A stretch of DNA of 64,000 nucleotides from Pegoplata infirma (lineage: Eukaryota; Arthropoda; Insecta; Diptera; Anthomyiidae). Position 1 is the stretch's first letter. The number at the start of each line of letters is the position of its first letter. Under the pieces are notes generated by a model. The model had not been told where the DNA came from. It worked only from the letters and a program-made list of their open reading frames with translations, and did not search any database. The DNA lies in the NCBI GenBank assembly GCA_963921195.1, contig OY992536.1:111564778-111628777 (forward strand). The letters are read 5' to 3'. Of the stretch, positions 45,723 through 57,763 are shown in pieces. The translations under genes were made by a program, and so were the position numbers.

Positions 45723-46142
45723 TTAAAATCCTACTGATGATGACACTAACTGGGGTGTTTGAAACCGGTATAGGAAATACCAGAAATGTCTATAATTTTT
45801 AGAAATTCAATTTTTCTTCTGCATTTTTTCAACTTGAACCCTTAAAACAAATTTAATTCCAAAGAAGAATTAATTCAAAAAAAAGAATTAACTAAAAAAA
45901 TGAATTAATTCAAAAAATTAATTATATTAAAAAAATGAATTGAAAATGAATTAATTCAAAATTAATTAATTCAAAATTAGTTAATTCAAAATTAATTAAT
46001 TCAAAATGAATTAATTCTTTTTTAAATAATTTAAATTTAATTCAAAGAATTAATTCAAGCATGAATGAGTTCATTAATTAAAAAAAATAATTAAAAATAA
46101 TGTTAATTAATTCACAAATCGAATTAATTTTTCAAAGGTCTG

Positions 46143-48747
46143 TCTGTAAAATAGTTTTCAAATAAAAATCTCTTCAAAAAACTTCCAAATATTTCATAAA
46201 AGCTGGTAATTTTAACGAGGATGTCGTGTAAAATTGGAGGTACTCGTTAAAAACTCGTAATTTTTACAAATTTAAAAAAGTAAATTTCTAATTTGGAAAC
46301 ATTAAAGCGAGCATTTTAAAACGATTTCCCTTTAATTTTATAAAAGTGTTTATTAGAATTGTCCCGCTCAAATGTGGCTCTGAAATTGAGAAGTTTATAA
46401 AAAAAAAACGTGAGAACATCTAGCGAGTTTATAAATCAAATCTATAAAGCTAAGCATTCGCATGCAAAACATTTAAGCTGGCGCATTTAAATGATTGCAT
46501 TTGCCTTTATGCCACTTAAAAAGTAAATTTAAACAAGAAATTAAAATATAACCAAAGTTATAAAGTAATCCATCAACCGTTTTGTAGATCTAGCATCACC
46601 AAAGATAATTGGAAAATTCTGGCAATGCCAAACTAAAGTTCAAACATATAGCAAAGAGAGACAAAAAACAATCTGCATTCTCACTGTAAAACTGGTATCT
46701 TCCATCTCGCTCACATTTCGATTTGTGATAAAATTTCGTAAACAATACCATATGGTTTTTGTTTTCAACTTTTTCAAACGCCATTTGTTATCCTACTATG
46801 TCACTATGAATATAACGTTTCGCGTGTGCTCTATTAAAGTGGGGAAAGCATTAAATCAGGCACATTTTAGTTTTTTTCTCTTAAGTTTATGACAGTACTA
46901 ATAGCAAACACAATTTCCACATTTAAGTAGCCCTGCTCAAATCGTCATTTATTGATTTATAGAAACTTAGGTGAACATCTACCGCTTAAATGCGTCACTA
47001 ATTATTTTATCTTTAATAATTTAAAATATACGTAATATAAAGACTAATTTTGAGGGTATGTGAGAAGAAGATTTTTTTGTTTTATTTTTTTATTTTGTTA
47101 ATTTCAATTGTTTTAGCTATTTCAATGTTTTGTATTTTTTAATGGAATTTTTGTATAATTGTAATGCATTATTTTACATATAGTAAGTAAATCATTATTA
47201 TTATTTATTTTGGAATAATATAGTATTAAACCGAAGTTTGGTAAGTCATCGCAACATAATGGTAAAAATAATGGATATACATTACCTGGTTATTTGTTAT
47301 AAAATAACCACCCATTACCAAAGTTTTGCTGGGAAACTTAGAGTATATAAATTGAAAATGTGTTTTTTGTTATCGCACAACGTCTTTTTTTTTAATAAAA
47401 TATGTCGGAAGTAGATGTTGCCAAATATTTAAAGTTTATTGAAATTATGAAAATACCACTTTAAGGAAAAAAAAAATTAAATTCATTTAAAAGCTTTTTT
47501 AAGCCCTCCCCAAAAATAGGAATGTAAAAATTCAGAGAAATACATTTTAATAAAAATGTATTCCAACATTTGTTGAACAATAATGATGATGTTTTGTATT
47601 GTAATCTGGAAAAAGGAAACTATAGAAAATAAATCTATGTTTATGGCATATTAGGTCACGTATTTCACACTGTTTAGCCACAAAAATTACAATATAATTC
47701 CTAATGATTTCCTTTTGCTTCAATAACTCGCCACCAACAACAATACGTTACAACAAAAGGATGTTGACGAAATATTTTTTTACAAATTTAAGTTAACGGT
47801 CTATTTTGAAAATTTTGAACCAAAAGTGCTGAGGGAAACGATATCTGGTCCTTAGTAGAAGGACCATTTACAAAATTTAAGATCTTAATACGGACAAGTA
47901 AGACAGATATTCGTCAGTGCCAAAGCAAAAATACCACAATGTTTTTTTTTGTTGGTAAATTTCCTTTTTTTAATTTTCCTTTAAATTTCTATACTTTTCC
48001 GAACTTTTTTTCTTGATAATTGGATTTTTTCTAATATTTTCATAATTTCCTTAAATTTTTCTGGTTTTTTAAGTTTTTCTAAATTTTTCATATTTCAGCT
48101 AATTTTTAATCTATTTTTTTAAATGAGGGAAATGGGCCCTGCTTTAGCTTTCGTGTTTTCGAAAAAATATAATTCTTTTAAATTCAATTTGCATTGATTT
48201 TTTTAATATCATTAGATTTGTGTTTGTATATCGTAGTAGCATTTTGTCCGCTAACAATCTTTACATGTTTTGTTTTCCCCCAAAAATATTCTATACATTT
48301 TTAGGGTCCGCACTCTTACAAAGATATGTAGTATTAGATTGGCTTTTTTTGTATGGCAAAAACGTTTTTCTTCCGATTTGATTGTACGGCAATTTTTTTT
48401 TTCTACTAGGCCTAAAACTCATGTGGTACATATTTGAGGCCAATCGGATTGGCATCCGGCGATCAAAGTTTTTGATTTTTGAAAATTTAAAAAAAATTTC
48501 TTAAATTAAAGTTGTTTTTTATTTGACTTTTCCGATTTAATATGTAAAAATATAAAGTTGTTCAAGGTCGAGGTCAAGTTTTTGTAAACTGCCGTGGCAT
48601 CCGGCGATCAAAGTTTTGGATTTTTGAAAATTTAAAAAAAAATATGTCTTAAATTAAAGTTGTTTTTTATTCGACCTTTCCGATTTAATATATAAAAAAT
48701 AAAGTTTTTCGAGGTCGAGGTCAAGTGTTTGTAAACTTTTTTATCCA
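46143..48747. other. Intergenic; CGAxATC repeat family at 48340-48740
   Basis: 46143-47320 and 47336-48330 hold no gene that I recognise. 48340-48740 contains a doubled block (GGCATCCGGCGATCAAAGTTTTKGATTTTTGAAAA at about 48461 and 48595) belonging to the family seen at 53150-54080, where GGCCAATCGGATT-like phrases recur. Confidence 0.5.
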
Positions 48748-49616
48748 TCTAAATATATAAAAGAGTAATGTGACCGACTGACTGAATGACATACTCATTC
48801 ATCATCGCCCAGCCCAAACCGCTGAAGCTAGAGACTTGAAATTTGGACTGTAGGTCCACCTCCCGGAATATAGATTTTCTAAGGCTGGATTTTTGCCAAT
48901 GTTGATTCTAAGGGTGTAAAAAGGGTAAAAAACTCTACTTTTGGTACTTTTTATATCTTCCGATATAATGGTCATAGAGACTTGAAATTTGGACTGTATA
49001 TTACCCTCCCGCAATATAGATCCACTATGGCTGGAGTTTTGCCAATGTTGATTCGAAGGGGGTAAAAAGGGTAAAAAACTGTACTTTTGGTACTTTTTAT
49101 ATCTCCTGAAATAATGGTCATAGAGACTTGAAATTTGGACTGTATGTTCACATCCTCGAATATAGATCCAATAAGGCTGGATTTTTGCCAGTGTTGATTC
49201 TAAGGGGGTAAAAAGGGAAAAAATCTGTACTTTTGGTACCTTCTATATTTCCTTAAAAAAGGGACTTGAAATTTGGACTGTACGTTCACCTTCCGGAATA
49301 TAGATCCCCTAAGGCTGGACTTTTGCCAATGATGAGGGTAAAAATCTGTACTTTTGGTACATTTTATATTTCGTTAAAAAATGGTAATAGAAACTTGAAA
49401 TTTGCAATGTCGGTTCAGTTCCCGGAAAAAAGATTCATATGGCTGGGTTTTTGTCCAATGTTGATTCTACGGGAGTAAATGGGTAAAAAAGTATTCTTTT
49501 GGTACTTTCTTTTATTTACTGAAATAATGGTCATTCAGACTTGGAATTTGGAATGTATGATCCTTTAGTGAAATTAAACATGCTGGAGCAAGTACTTTCC
49601 GAAAATTCTGTACAGT

Positions 49617-49965
49617 TTATAAAAAGTACCTTTTATAAAAAGTACTTTTTATAAAAAGTACCTTTTATAAAAAGTACTTTTTATAAAAAGTACCTTTTAT
49701 AAAATGTACCTTTTATAAAAAGTACCTTTTATAAAAAGTACCTTTTATAAAAAGTACCTTTTTTAAAAAGTACCTTTTATAAAAAGTACCTTTTTTAAAA
49801 AGTACTTTTATAAAAAGTAGCTTTTATAAAAAGTACCTTTTATAAAAAGTACCTTTCATTAAAAGTACCTTTTATTACAAGTACCCTTTATAAAAAGTAC
49901 CTTTCATTAAAAGTACCTTTTATAAAAAGAACCCTTTATAGAAAGTACCTTTTATTAAATGTACC
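49617..49965. repeat. Near-palindromic 16-bp tandem array
   Basis: About 21-22 copies of AAAAAGTACCTTTTAT or AAAAAGTACTTTTTAT in tandem. The unit is nearly its own reverse complement (AAAAGTACTTTT is a perfect palindrome), so either strand can form runs of small hairpins. Units lose regularity toward the right end (CATTAAAAGTACC). Confidence 0.95.
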
Positions 49966-50521
49966 GGAAGTACACTTTTTGATACTTTTTATTTCCTGAA
50001 ATTATATTTATAGAAATTTTTTATATATCCTTGAATCTAAAAATTTGTAATGTAGGAGAATTCGGTAAAAAAAAAACATTCTGGGAAAAACACGTTTTTA
50101 AAATTCCGCTTCTTAGTGGGGTAAAATGGCTAAAAAGTGTATTTTCGGTGCATTTGATATTTTTTGACTTAATAGTTCTAGAAACTTAAAACTAGGAATT
50201 TAAAATCATTTTTGTACTTTTAATATTGGCTTAAAAAAATGATCCTAGAAAATTGAAATATGCAAAAGAGGATCCTTCGGTGAAGAAAAGAAATTCTGGA
50301 AGAGGTTCTTTTTGGAAATTCCGTTTCTAACGGGGGTAAGAAAGTGTACTTTTAGTACTTTTTTTTTTGTTCCTATAATAATGAAAAAGTATAAATTTTG
50401 GTTATTCTTATATTTCTTGAAATAATGGTTCAGAAACTTGATATTTTAAATAAAGGATCACCTATCACAAAAAAACAGATTTTGGAAAATTTAATTTTAA
50501 AGGGAAAATGGGCAATGGTTA

Positions 50522-51222
50522 CACCGCTCTACAAATATGAAGTTTGTCGCTGCGTTTTGAATGAAACCAAAAAAAGTTTATAGGTTTTTGTTTCCCGATT
50601 CCAAAACGGTCACTCAAATTTTTCTATCACGTCACAATTTTGAGAAAATCGCGGTTAAAATGTCAAAAAAGGCCCATTTTGGCCATTTTTGAGCGCATAT
50701 AAAATAAGATCCTGACATGCGAAAGACTTGATATCAAGCTCATTCGAAAGTGCGCAATTTTCTCTTTAAGACAAAATCAAATTTTCTTGGAATTTAATTT
50801 TTTATAATGGTGAAAAAGTCATTAGACACAAGTGCTTTAAATCTAATATTTACGTGTGTATTTGTATGGAAATTTTTTAAAAAACACTGTGTAAATAAAC
50901 TAAATATTAAAAAAAATGTAAGGTTTTTTGTTAATAATTTTTGTACCATTTTAGAAAATTAAATTGCAAGAACATTTATCTTGTCTTATAGTGAAAATTA
51001 CATACTTTTGAATGAGCTTGATACCAAGTCAGTCGTATGTCAGGATCTTATGTTGTAAGCTTTCAAAAAGGGTCCAAAATGGCTTTTTTCGGCACTTTAA
51101 CCGCGAATAACTCAAAATCCTGACGTGATAGACACATTTGGGTCGCGGATTTGGAATCAGCGCAACAAACACTACCTAAATCACTTACCAGAATCCAATA
51201 CGCATTTTCATGTTGAGCTGTG
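50522..51222. mobile_element. 701-bp foldback element, second copy, TTA duplication
   Basis: Same termini (CACCGCTCTAC / GAGCTGTG), TTA flanks (50519-50521, 51223-51225) and total length as the copy at 25338-26038, with scattered substitutions and small indels. Inserted in the Helitron. Confidence 0.92.
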
Positions 51223-51354
51223 TTATTTTTATCTATCTAACTATTAAACTAAAAGGTATTCAATACGACCGGTAACGAAGTACCGGGATGGTAAGCTAGT
51301 TGCCTATATTTCGCTACACAATATTATACGATGAAGGAGCCACAACCATAGCAC

Positions 51355-52592
51355 CAGTGTTGCCATATATTTTTTTGAAAAAACTTTTTATTTCTGAAAA
51401 AAAAATCTTTTTTTTTGTGAAAAAATCTTTTTTTTACAAAAGTATTGAAAAAATTAAAAATTAATACATTATGTATTTTCATTATGTATTTTCAATTCAT
51501 TTTTTATATCAAGTGTAAAAAAAATAATAAAAAAAACAACCAAGCGTTCATTTGGAGCTCGAAAAGACTCATAAAAGAGTTCTTAGACGTTCAGAAAACA
51601 TAATCCCTTTTTCTTAGCGCTCTTATAATATCATAATAATAATTTTAATCCAACGATCAGTTTTTATTTAGTTTTCGCAATTTAATTACAAATCATTTTT
51701 AATAATTAATTAAACCTAACCAAGAACTGGTTACAATGCCCGTCGTCTCGTTGTATCGAAATCGACCAAGGGTTTAGTGGGAATCGAACCCTGTTTCAAA
51801 GGCTAGCATGCTACCAACTAACCTACAGGGGCCTTATATGACTCATAAAAGGTTCTGAAAAATATATGTTCGTATTCTTTCCTGACTCTTTTATGAATGT
51901 TCAAAAAAACATATTTTGAATTTTTTACATATCCAGAATTAAGAGTCAAACATGAATCTTTCAGGAATCCAAATGTCGAGCGTTCTATTAATTTTTTGGA
52001 GCCTTGAAAGAGTCATAACTTATGAAGGCTCAGAAAATTGTACACAGTAAGCAAATATCAAACACCGGTGCATGCTCGACAATATATGACGGATTGGATC
52101 TATATGTGGTAAAATCTTTTATTAGTGCAACACTTTAAGAGAAAAATTATTATATGTTGGCAACTTACAGATTTAAGTGAATATCGTGTGGAATTTTCAT
52201 ATGGCGACCAAGTCAAAGAATGGTCTGATTTTAAATGGATTTAATAAGGTTACCAAGCTGAAAACAAAATTGTAATCGAATATCTCATATTTTCATAGAA
52301 TAAAGACGTATTTAATTGTAACCGTTTACATAAACTGAAGGACGGACACGCTAAGTCTAATCAGATAGTGATTCTGAATCGGTCGGTATACTAAAAGCTT
52401 GGTCTACGACCAATATTTCGGGTATTTACAAAAAAAAAATTATGCTTTTTGTATTTTTTAACTAATTAAGAAAAACTTGAAAAAACTTTATTATTTTCCA
52501 AAAAACTTATTTTTTTAGAAAAAATCTTGAAATCTTTTTAGCACCTCAAAAAACTTGCAAAAAAAGGGAAATCTTGATATATGGCAACACTG
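51355..52592. mobile_element. hAT-like element, CAGTGTTGCCATATAT termini
   Basis: 16-bp exact inverted termini and a perfect 8-bp duplication CATAGCAC at 51347-51354 and 52593-52600. The subterminal regions are A/T-runs with AAAAAACTT repeats. No transposase. Contains a SINE-like insertion at 51628. Confidence 0.93.
51628..51832 (-). mobile_element. tRNA-derived SINE candidate, 205 bp
   Basis: Read on the minus strand from 51832, the head GGCCCCTGTAGGTTAGTTGG and GTAGCATG resembles a tRNA D-arm / A box. GCCTTTGAAAC resembles an anticodon loop, and GGGTTCGATTCCC is a near-perfect T-arm / B box. The spacing is about 7 nt short of a real tRNA and the acceptor does not close, so it is not a functional tRNA gene. 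The tail ends ATTATTATTATGATAT. CTTATA flanks both ends (51622-51627, 51833-51838), consistent with a short target duplication. Confidence 0.65.
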
Positions 52593-52623
52593 CATAGCAC
52601 TAAAATTTAAAATTATTTATTAT

Positions 52624-53060
52624 ACTATACACCACACTGTGGAACAGGGTATAGTCTAAAGTTTGTGCTGATGTTTGTAACTACTCCAAATATTGGTCTT
52701 AGAATCACTTTTTGAGTTGATTTAGCGATGTCCGTCCGTCCGTCTGTCTGTCCATGTAAACGGTGTAAGCACGATACAGGTCGCAATTTTTAATCAATTG
52801 ACTTGAAATTTGAAACTAAGGCCTCTTTTGGCCCAAGGACGAAGCCTATTGAAAAAATCGGTCCATATGAAGACCTAGCCCCCATACAAAGGTCCTCTTT
52901 AGTTTTGGCTCAAATGACTCTAATAGCCGCATTTTAATAAATATCTTTTGGAGATTTGGCAGGTAATCATGTTTCATCCACACAAATCACCATTCCGAAT
53001 TTTAAAAAAATCGGACCAGCTCTTCTTGTAGCCCCCAAATTTCATGAAAATAGAAAATAT
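52624..53060 (+). repeat. GTCY-microsatellite repeat, diverged subfamily
   Basis: TACTATACACCACACTGTGGAACAGGGTATAG head (hairpin), CCAAATATTGGTCTTAG, a short (GTCC/GTCT)n at about 52731-52752, then GACTTGAAATTTG and CCCCATACAAAGGTCC blocks. Tail not identified. Confidence 0.65.
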
Positions 53061-53149
53061 TTAATTAAAATTCTGTTTGTGTATGTTAAACGCGTACTTG
53101 AATAACCTTATCAAATCTGATTATCATCGGACCATTTTTGGACTTAGGT

Positions 53150-54080
53150 CCCATGTGAAATATAGAAATTTACAATTACACTTGACCTCGAGATCGAACA
53201 ACTTTATGTTTTTAAAAATATGCCTTGCAATACATCATATTTAAAAATTTTAGTGCGCTAAACACGCATATCAAAAAAATTGTAAGATCGGTCGAACGGT
53301 TTTTGAGATATCGCTATTTGAAATTTGAAAGAACTGCGGGGTTTTCCTACCTTCAAGAAATTTTTTTAAAAAAATCTAAAAATTACTTTTCCGTGACCCT
53401 TTCATAGAGCATGCGGTAATCTTTCATTTAAACTTCATTTGATATAAATTCGACCATTGCGCCCTTCCACCAAAATTTTAGATTTTTGAAAAATTTTCAC
53501 CAAAATTTAAAATTTTTGAAAATTAAAAAAAAAGAAATGTAATTGTTTTTATTAATTTTGGCGAGGTTAAGCGGTTTTAAAGATATCGCCATTTGAAGTT
53601 TGTGAAAAAAATTCCAAAAATGGTGGGGCTTTCATACGGACAGAAAATTAAAAAAAAAACTCTCAATTTTTTTTTATTACTGTTTTATAAAGCTTGAGAC
53701 AAACTTTCAATTAAACTTAATTGGAGCCAAATCAGACCATTTTTATCATTTTTTGGTGAAAATTTTATAAGAAGCCAAAACTTTGATGGAAGGGCGCCAT
53801 GAATTAATGATTGGATTTGCTCAAATTAATTTTTAATGAAAGTTTGTCTCAAGCTCTATAAAAGGGTCAAAGAAAAAAATTTAAGATTTTTTAAAAAAAA
53901 TTTGTTGAACTAAGACAAAACTGCCATTTTTTTTCAAATTTCACTTCGAAACCGTTCACCCGATTTTTTTTTTATATTTAAGACATATTTTTTAGTTTTT
54001 AAAAGTCCAAAATCGCCGGCGACATGTTAAATTTATCCGATTGGCCTTAAATTTATACCACATAGCTTTTAGGTATAGTA
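53150..54080. repeat. Interspersed repeat with GAGCCAAATCAGACC blocks
   Basis: Contains GGTTTTTGAGATATCGC, CTTGAGACAAACTTTCAATT, GAGCCAAATCAGACC and an inverse AGTTTGTCTCAAGCTCTATAAAAGGGTCAA. The same phrases appear at 4300-4860, 48340-48740, 56700-56930, 61850-61910 and 63100-63560. The partial inverted symmetry suggests a foldback. Non-coding. Confidence 0.6.
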
Positions 54081-54538
54081 TAATAAAATTTACCCGAACA
54101 CTTGGGAAAATCAAAATTTGAAGAAAAAATGCCACTCTAATGTAATATATCTATGCATAAAGACATAGCAACTCGTCTAAAGAACTTGTGATGAATTTTA
54201 AATTAGTGACGACTTCAATCTAATTCGCATTTTTGTGTTTTTTTTTAATTTTCTAAAAAAGTTGAGTTTTTTTTTTTTAACCAACACGTTTGGAAATAAA
54301 AAAGGTCATAAGGTAATTTGTTATAAATTTTCTATAAAAAAAAAAATAAAAGATAAAACTCTATAATCTCCAGCATAATTTTCTGCATTGATATCTTTAA
54401 AATTAAATTTAGAAATTATAAAAAAAAATATAATATACATAGTTTTGTTAAATATTTATATCAATTTATACGTATGAAAATTCCTATCCTTTTTCCAAAG
54501 CAACTTGAAAATAGAAAATCGGTTTGAAAAATTGCTTA

Positions 54539-55045
54539 CAAGGGAGATCTTTAAGAGGGCACCCGCCAATTGCCCTAAAACTTCCATATGAGAAAGAGGG
54601 CAGGAAAATAAGATTTACCGGGTTTTTGACAATCTCAAATTAAAAAAAAAAAAATAATGTCTTTCGGGAATGTCCAAATAAAAGCCGAACTAGCAGGAAT
54701 TTAGCCAAGAGTTTATTATAAATAATTTTGGCGGTCGTACATACATCTTCATGTAAACTACCCAACATTTTTTTGAAAATAAGAATTTCACGAAGCCGAA
54801 CTCAGACACGATCGATACACCATTGCCTTCAAAAACCTTTCGACCTGTATGAAACGTTCGTGTACTTTCTCTTGGCGTAATATGTAAAATTCTCAAAAAA
54901 TTAAGAAAATTCTTTTTTTTCCCTCCCCTTTGACCTGCTAAATGTGTGAGCTAAGAATAAAACCGATAAATACCATTTTCGTTTTCTCTTTCCTCCATTC
55001 AAGTTTCAGTACAATCGGTTGGTGCCCTCTGAAAGACCTCCCTTG
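54539..55045. mobile_element. CAAGGGAGRTCTTT element, 507 bp
   Basis: Inverted termini CAAGGGAGATCTTTAAGAGG and, read inwards, CAAGGGAGGTCTTTCAGAGG, continuing into GCACC. Non-coding. The terminus is related to the CAAGGGAAGTATC family (16322), but the interior differs. No clear TSD. Confidence 0.75.
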
Positions 55046-55081
55046 TGAGTTAAGCACAAGTGGTTAAGATCGCATACCAAA

Positions 55082-55912
55082 ACAAGTTGAAAAGTTCAAT
55101 TCGACTTTGCCGAATCTATGTATGAATACCCTCCACAATGCCTTTTTTAAAGGATAGTACATTTTGAACGTGAAAAAAATTAACAATTCTGATTAGAAAT
55201 ATTTTATTTTGAGTAAAAACATTTTTTTTGTCATTTAAAAAAGAAAATTACTATTTTTTTTGAGTGTAAAATTTTTTTCGAGTGTAATGTTTATTTACTG
55301 TAAAAATATTTCTGAGTGAATGCACGTACGTATGTACACAAAATATTGACATTTTTGTAAACAAAAACTAAATTTTTTTTGAGTGAAAATTTTTTTTTGA
55401 GTGTACAATTTTTTTTGAGTGTAAAATTTTTTTCGAGTGTAATTTTTAAGTTACTAATGCTTTTAAAACTAAACAAGTTTAAAAAGCATTGCTTTAAAAC
55501 TAACCAAGTTTGAAAAGCATTGCTAAGTTACCACCAATTCTTTTTAAACTTGTTTACCACGTGGCATTTAAGATAAACCCAATCTGAAATTCGGGGTTTT
55601 GCTTATAACTTTTGAACCATTAAATCGATTAAGCTGAAATTCATTACCAAAGAGATCTGGGATACGGAAAAGATACATGCCACGTTTCAACAGTCTCATT
55701 ATTGTCTTTCGAGAGTTATCGTGTTTTTTATCTCGTAAATTCGCGAAAAAACCCTTGCCGAAATTTACTCTTTTGCTCATAACTTTTGAACCACTGAACC
55801 GATTTAGCTGGATTGCAACACCAACCTGACCAGGTAAATGACCAACACATATGCCAAACTTCAGTAGCCCATGTAAAGTCTTTCAAAAGTTAGCGTGTTT
55901 TCTAAAAAATAA
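55082..55912 (-). repeat. GTCY-family element, inverted, lacking its head
   Basis: Begins ACAAGTTGAAAAGTTCAATT and TTCGACTTTGCCGAATCTA, then TGAATACCCTCCACAATGCC. It follows the inverse of 16951-17983 to the GTTAGCGTGTTTTCT block and stops before the GTCY run. The interior holds repeated TTTTTTTGAGTGTAAAATTT phrases. Confidence 0.8.
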
Positions 55913-56934
55913 ATAAACAAAGGACTAACGGAAATTTTCGAAATCAATAAAAAAAAAAAATCAATGATATCAATTAAAAAAATGATTAAAAACAAAATTG
56001 AACTTTTTTAAATAAAATGTTTTTCTCTAAAATTTTTTGTGTGTTACACTAATGCATACAATATCGGTTTAGTTGGTTTATTTTATTTTTGTTTTCAGTA
56101 AAGTTAAGAATTCAATTAAAACTTTAATTGAATCAATTAAAATGTTAAATTGAAATGTACGTATTGCTTTTGTCACAATCTCACACAAAAATCATCATTG
56201 TAGAATCAATTGCAGGGTACTATAGTTGATTCCACAATCGATTCTTTGGAATCGAAAATTTTTCTGCCCCCAGAATTTTTTTTTATTCTACGGTAATCAC
56301 AACAAAATTTTCATTGTAAATTAGTTTTTCATAAAAACTTCTTGCTCTAACAAGTGAATTTTAAACATAAAATCATCGATTCTGAAGGTTTAGTAGAATC
56401 GATCGCAGGATAATATAATGCTTTCTGAAATCGATAATTTGAAACGAAAAATTTTGCTGGGTTTAATTTAAATCTGGGATTTTATCATTACTTCAATTTT
56501 CCTCAGTCGTATTTAATTACGTTTGTACATTTTGATGTTAATTAAATTATGTTACAAAATTTATTTGGTATTATTTTTTCTACCACTACGACATAAACAA
56601 ATCTTTAGTTTAATAATAATAACCACAATTTCATTAAAAAACAAACACAACACATCATACATAAGTATACTTGCTGTTTTTTTAATGTGATTATTAATAT
56701 GTACATTAGGCTGGCATTTTTTTTGAAGGACAAAAAACATTTGCATCCGATTTTGAATGTCTGGGTAAATTTGTATTCTCTTGGGGCTTAAAGTTTTGTG
56801 TTACAATCCGTGGCGCCCAGCGACCAGTTTTGAAAATTTTTAAAATAAAAATTAAAAAAAAAATATGTCTTGCGATACATTTTTAAAATCGGTCTTACGG
56901 CTTTCGAGATATCGAAGAGGAAAGGAGAGAGGAA
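55913..56934. other. Intergenic; CCCAG-like end at 56450, repeat at 56700-56930
   Basis: AAAATTTTGCTGGG at 56447-56460 is a right terminus of the CCCAG family. AATCGATTCT-type motifs to its left suggest a decayed copy. 56700-56930 matches the GAGCCAAATC-family phrases (GGTCTTACGGCTTTCGAGATATCG). No gene. Confidence 0.5.
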
Positions 56935-57763
56935 TAAGAAAATGAAATAATCAGAAAATCTTAAAATTTTTCTAAAGAAAAAATGTCTCGAAATGTTAGA
57001 ACTTTTCTTCATGAAAAAATTTCAGAATTTTTCTATAGGAAAAATAAAAAAAAATCCATAGTAATAATTTGCGAAATGTTCTAGAGGAAAACCCTTAGAA
57101 TTTTTCTATAGGAAACAACTGAAAATTTTTCAATTGGAGAAATTATTTATAGAAATTTTTCTACGGTAAATGTCTCAGAATCCTAAAATTTTTCTAAAGA
57201 AAAAATCTCGGAATGTTAAAATGTTTCTATATGACAAAAAGTCTCGGAATTTTAAAATTTTTCTTTAGAAAAAATACAATAATTTTTATCGGGAATTTTT
57301 TCAGACGAATTTTTGGGAAAAAAATATTTGGGAAATTTTCTAGACAGCAAATTTTCGAACTTTTCTAGACGAAAAATTTGAGAATTTTTGTATGGGAAAA
57401 ATTTGAGGCTTTTTCTATAGGAATAATTTGTGAAGTTTTCTTAGAAATTTTTTGTAAGAATCTGAAAATTTTTCTTGAGGAATAATCTAAAAACTATTTT
57501 GAAGGAAAATGTAACCGTTTTTCTTTAGGATAAATCTGAGAATTTATTATAGGAAAAAATCTGAGAATTTTTGATTAGAAAACATCTGATAATTCTTCTT
57601 TGGAAAAAATCTGAGAAGCAGATGGGTAAAAAGGAAAGAGAAAAAGAATAGGAAATTATGTGAGAATGTCCAAGAATCTCAAAACTTTTCTATAGGAAAA
57701 GTATTTTTGAATCTTTAAATTTTTTATAGGAAAAAAGTGTCCTAATCTTTAAATTTTTCTATA

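Larger units (their letters stand above)
41516..46142. mobile_element. CAGACCTT-terminus element hosting the LINE
   Basis: CAGACCTTCGAAAATTTAATTC at 41516 and, inverted, CAGACCTTTGAAAAATTAATTC ending at 46142. Flanks TTTGTAAT and TCTGTAAA would be an 8-bp duplication with two mismatches. The subterminal regions are packed with GAATTAATTCATTTT in both orientations. The LINE at 42704-45712 sits inside. hAT-like by terminus, but old. Confidence 0.6.
39475..47333. mobile_element. Possible outer CCCAGCAAAAC element enclosing a large nest
   Basis: CCCAGCAAAACTTTTATTAG at 39475 preceded by AA, and CCAAAGTTTTGCTGGG ending at 47333 followed by AA. The right ~110 bp matches the 32895 family (ACATTACCTGG, CACCCATTACC). 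The ends may belong to one element filled by later insertions (palindrome, LINE), or be two unrelated ends. Confidence 0.4.
48748..51300 (+). mobile_element. Non-autonomous Helitron with nested insertion, 2.55 kb
   Basis: The 5' end TCTAAATATATAAAAGAG follows A (48747). The 3' end GGTAAGCTAG is followed by T (51301). A GGTAACGAAGTACC hairpin lies 10 bp before CTAG. The first 800 bp are six degenerate ~140 bp units anchored by GACTTGAAATTTGGACTGTA (48831, 48980, 49122, 49263, 49391, 49531). It has no Rep or helicase ORF. It contains the 16-mer array at 49617 and the 701-bp element at 50522, without which it is about 1.85 kb. Confidence 0.88.

Noticed and set aside
46596..46784. 62-codon minus-strand frame with a clean ATG
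   Set aside because: No recognisable motif, no splice or neighbour support, and similar frames arise by chance at this length.
51766..51832. Possible functional tRNA gene on the minus strand
   Set aside because: A- and B-box-like sequences are present but the molecule is about 7 nt short, the acceptor stem does not pair, and flanks suggest a short target duplication. A SINE head fits better.
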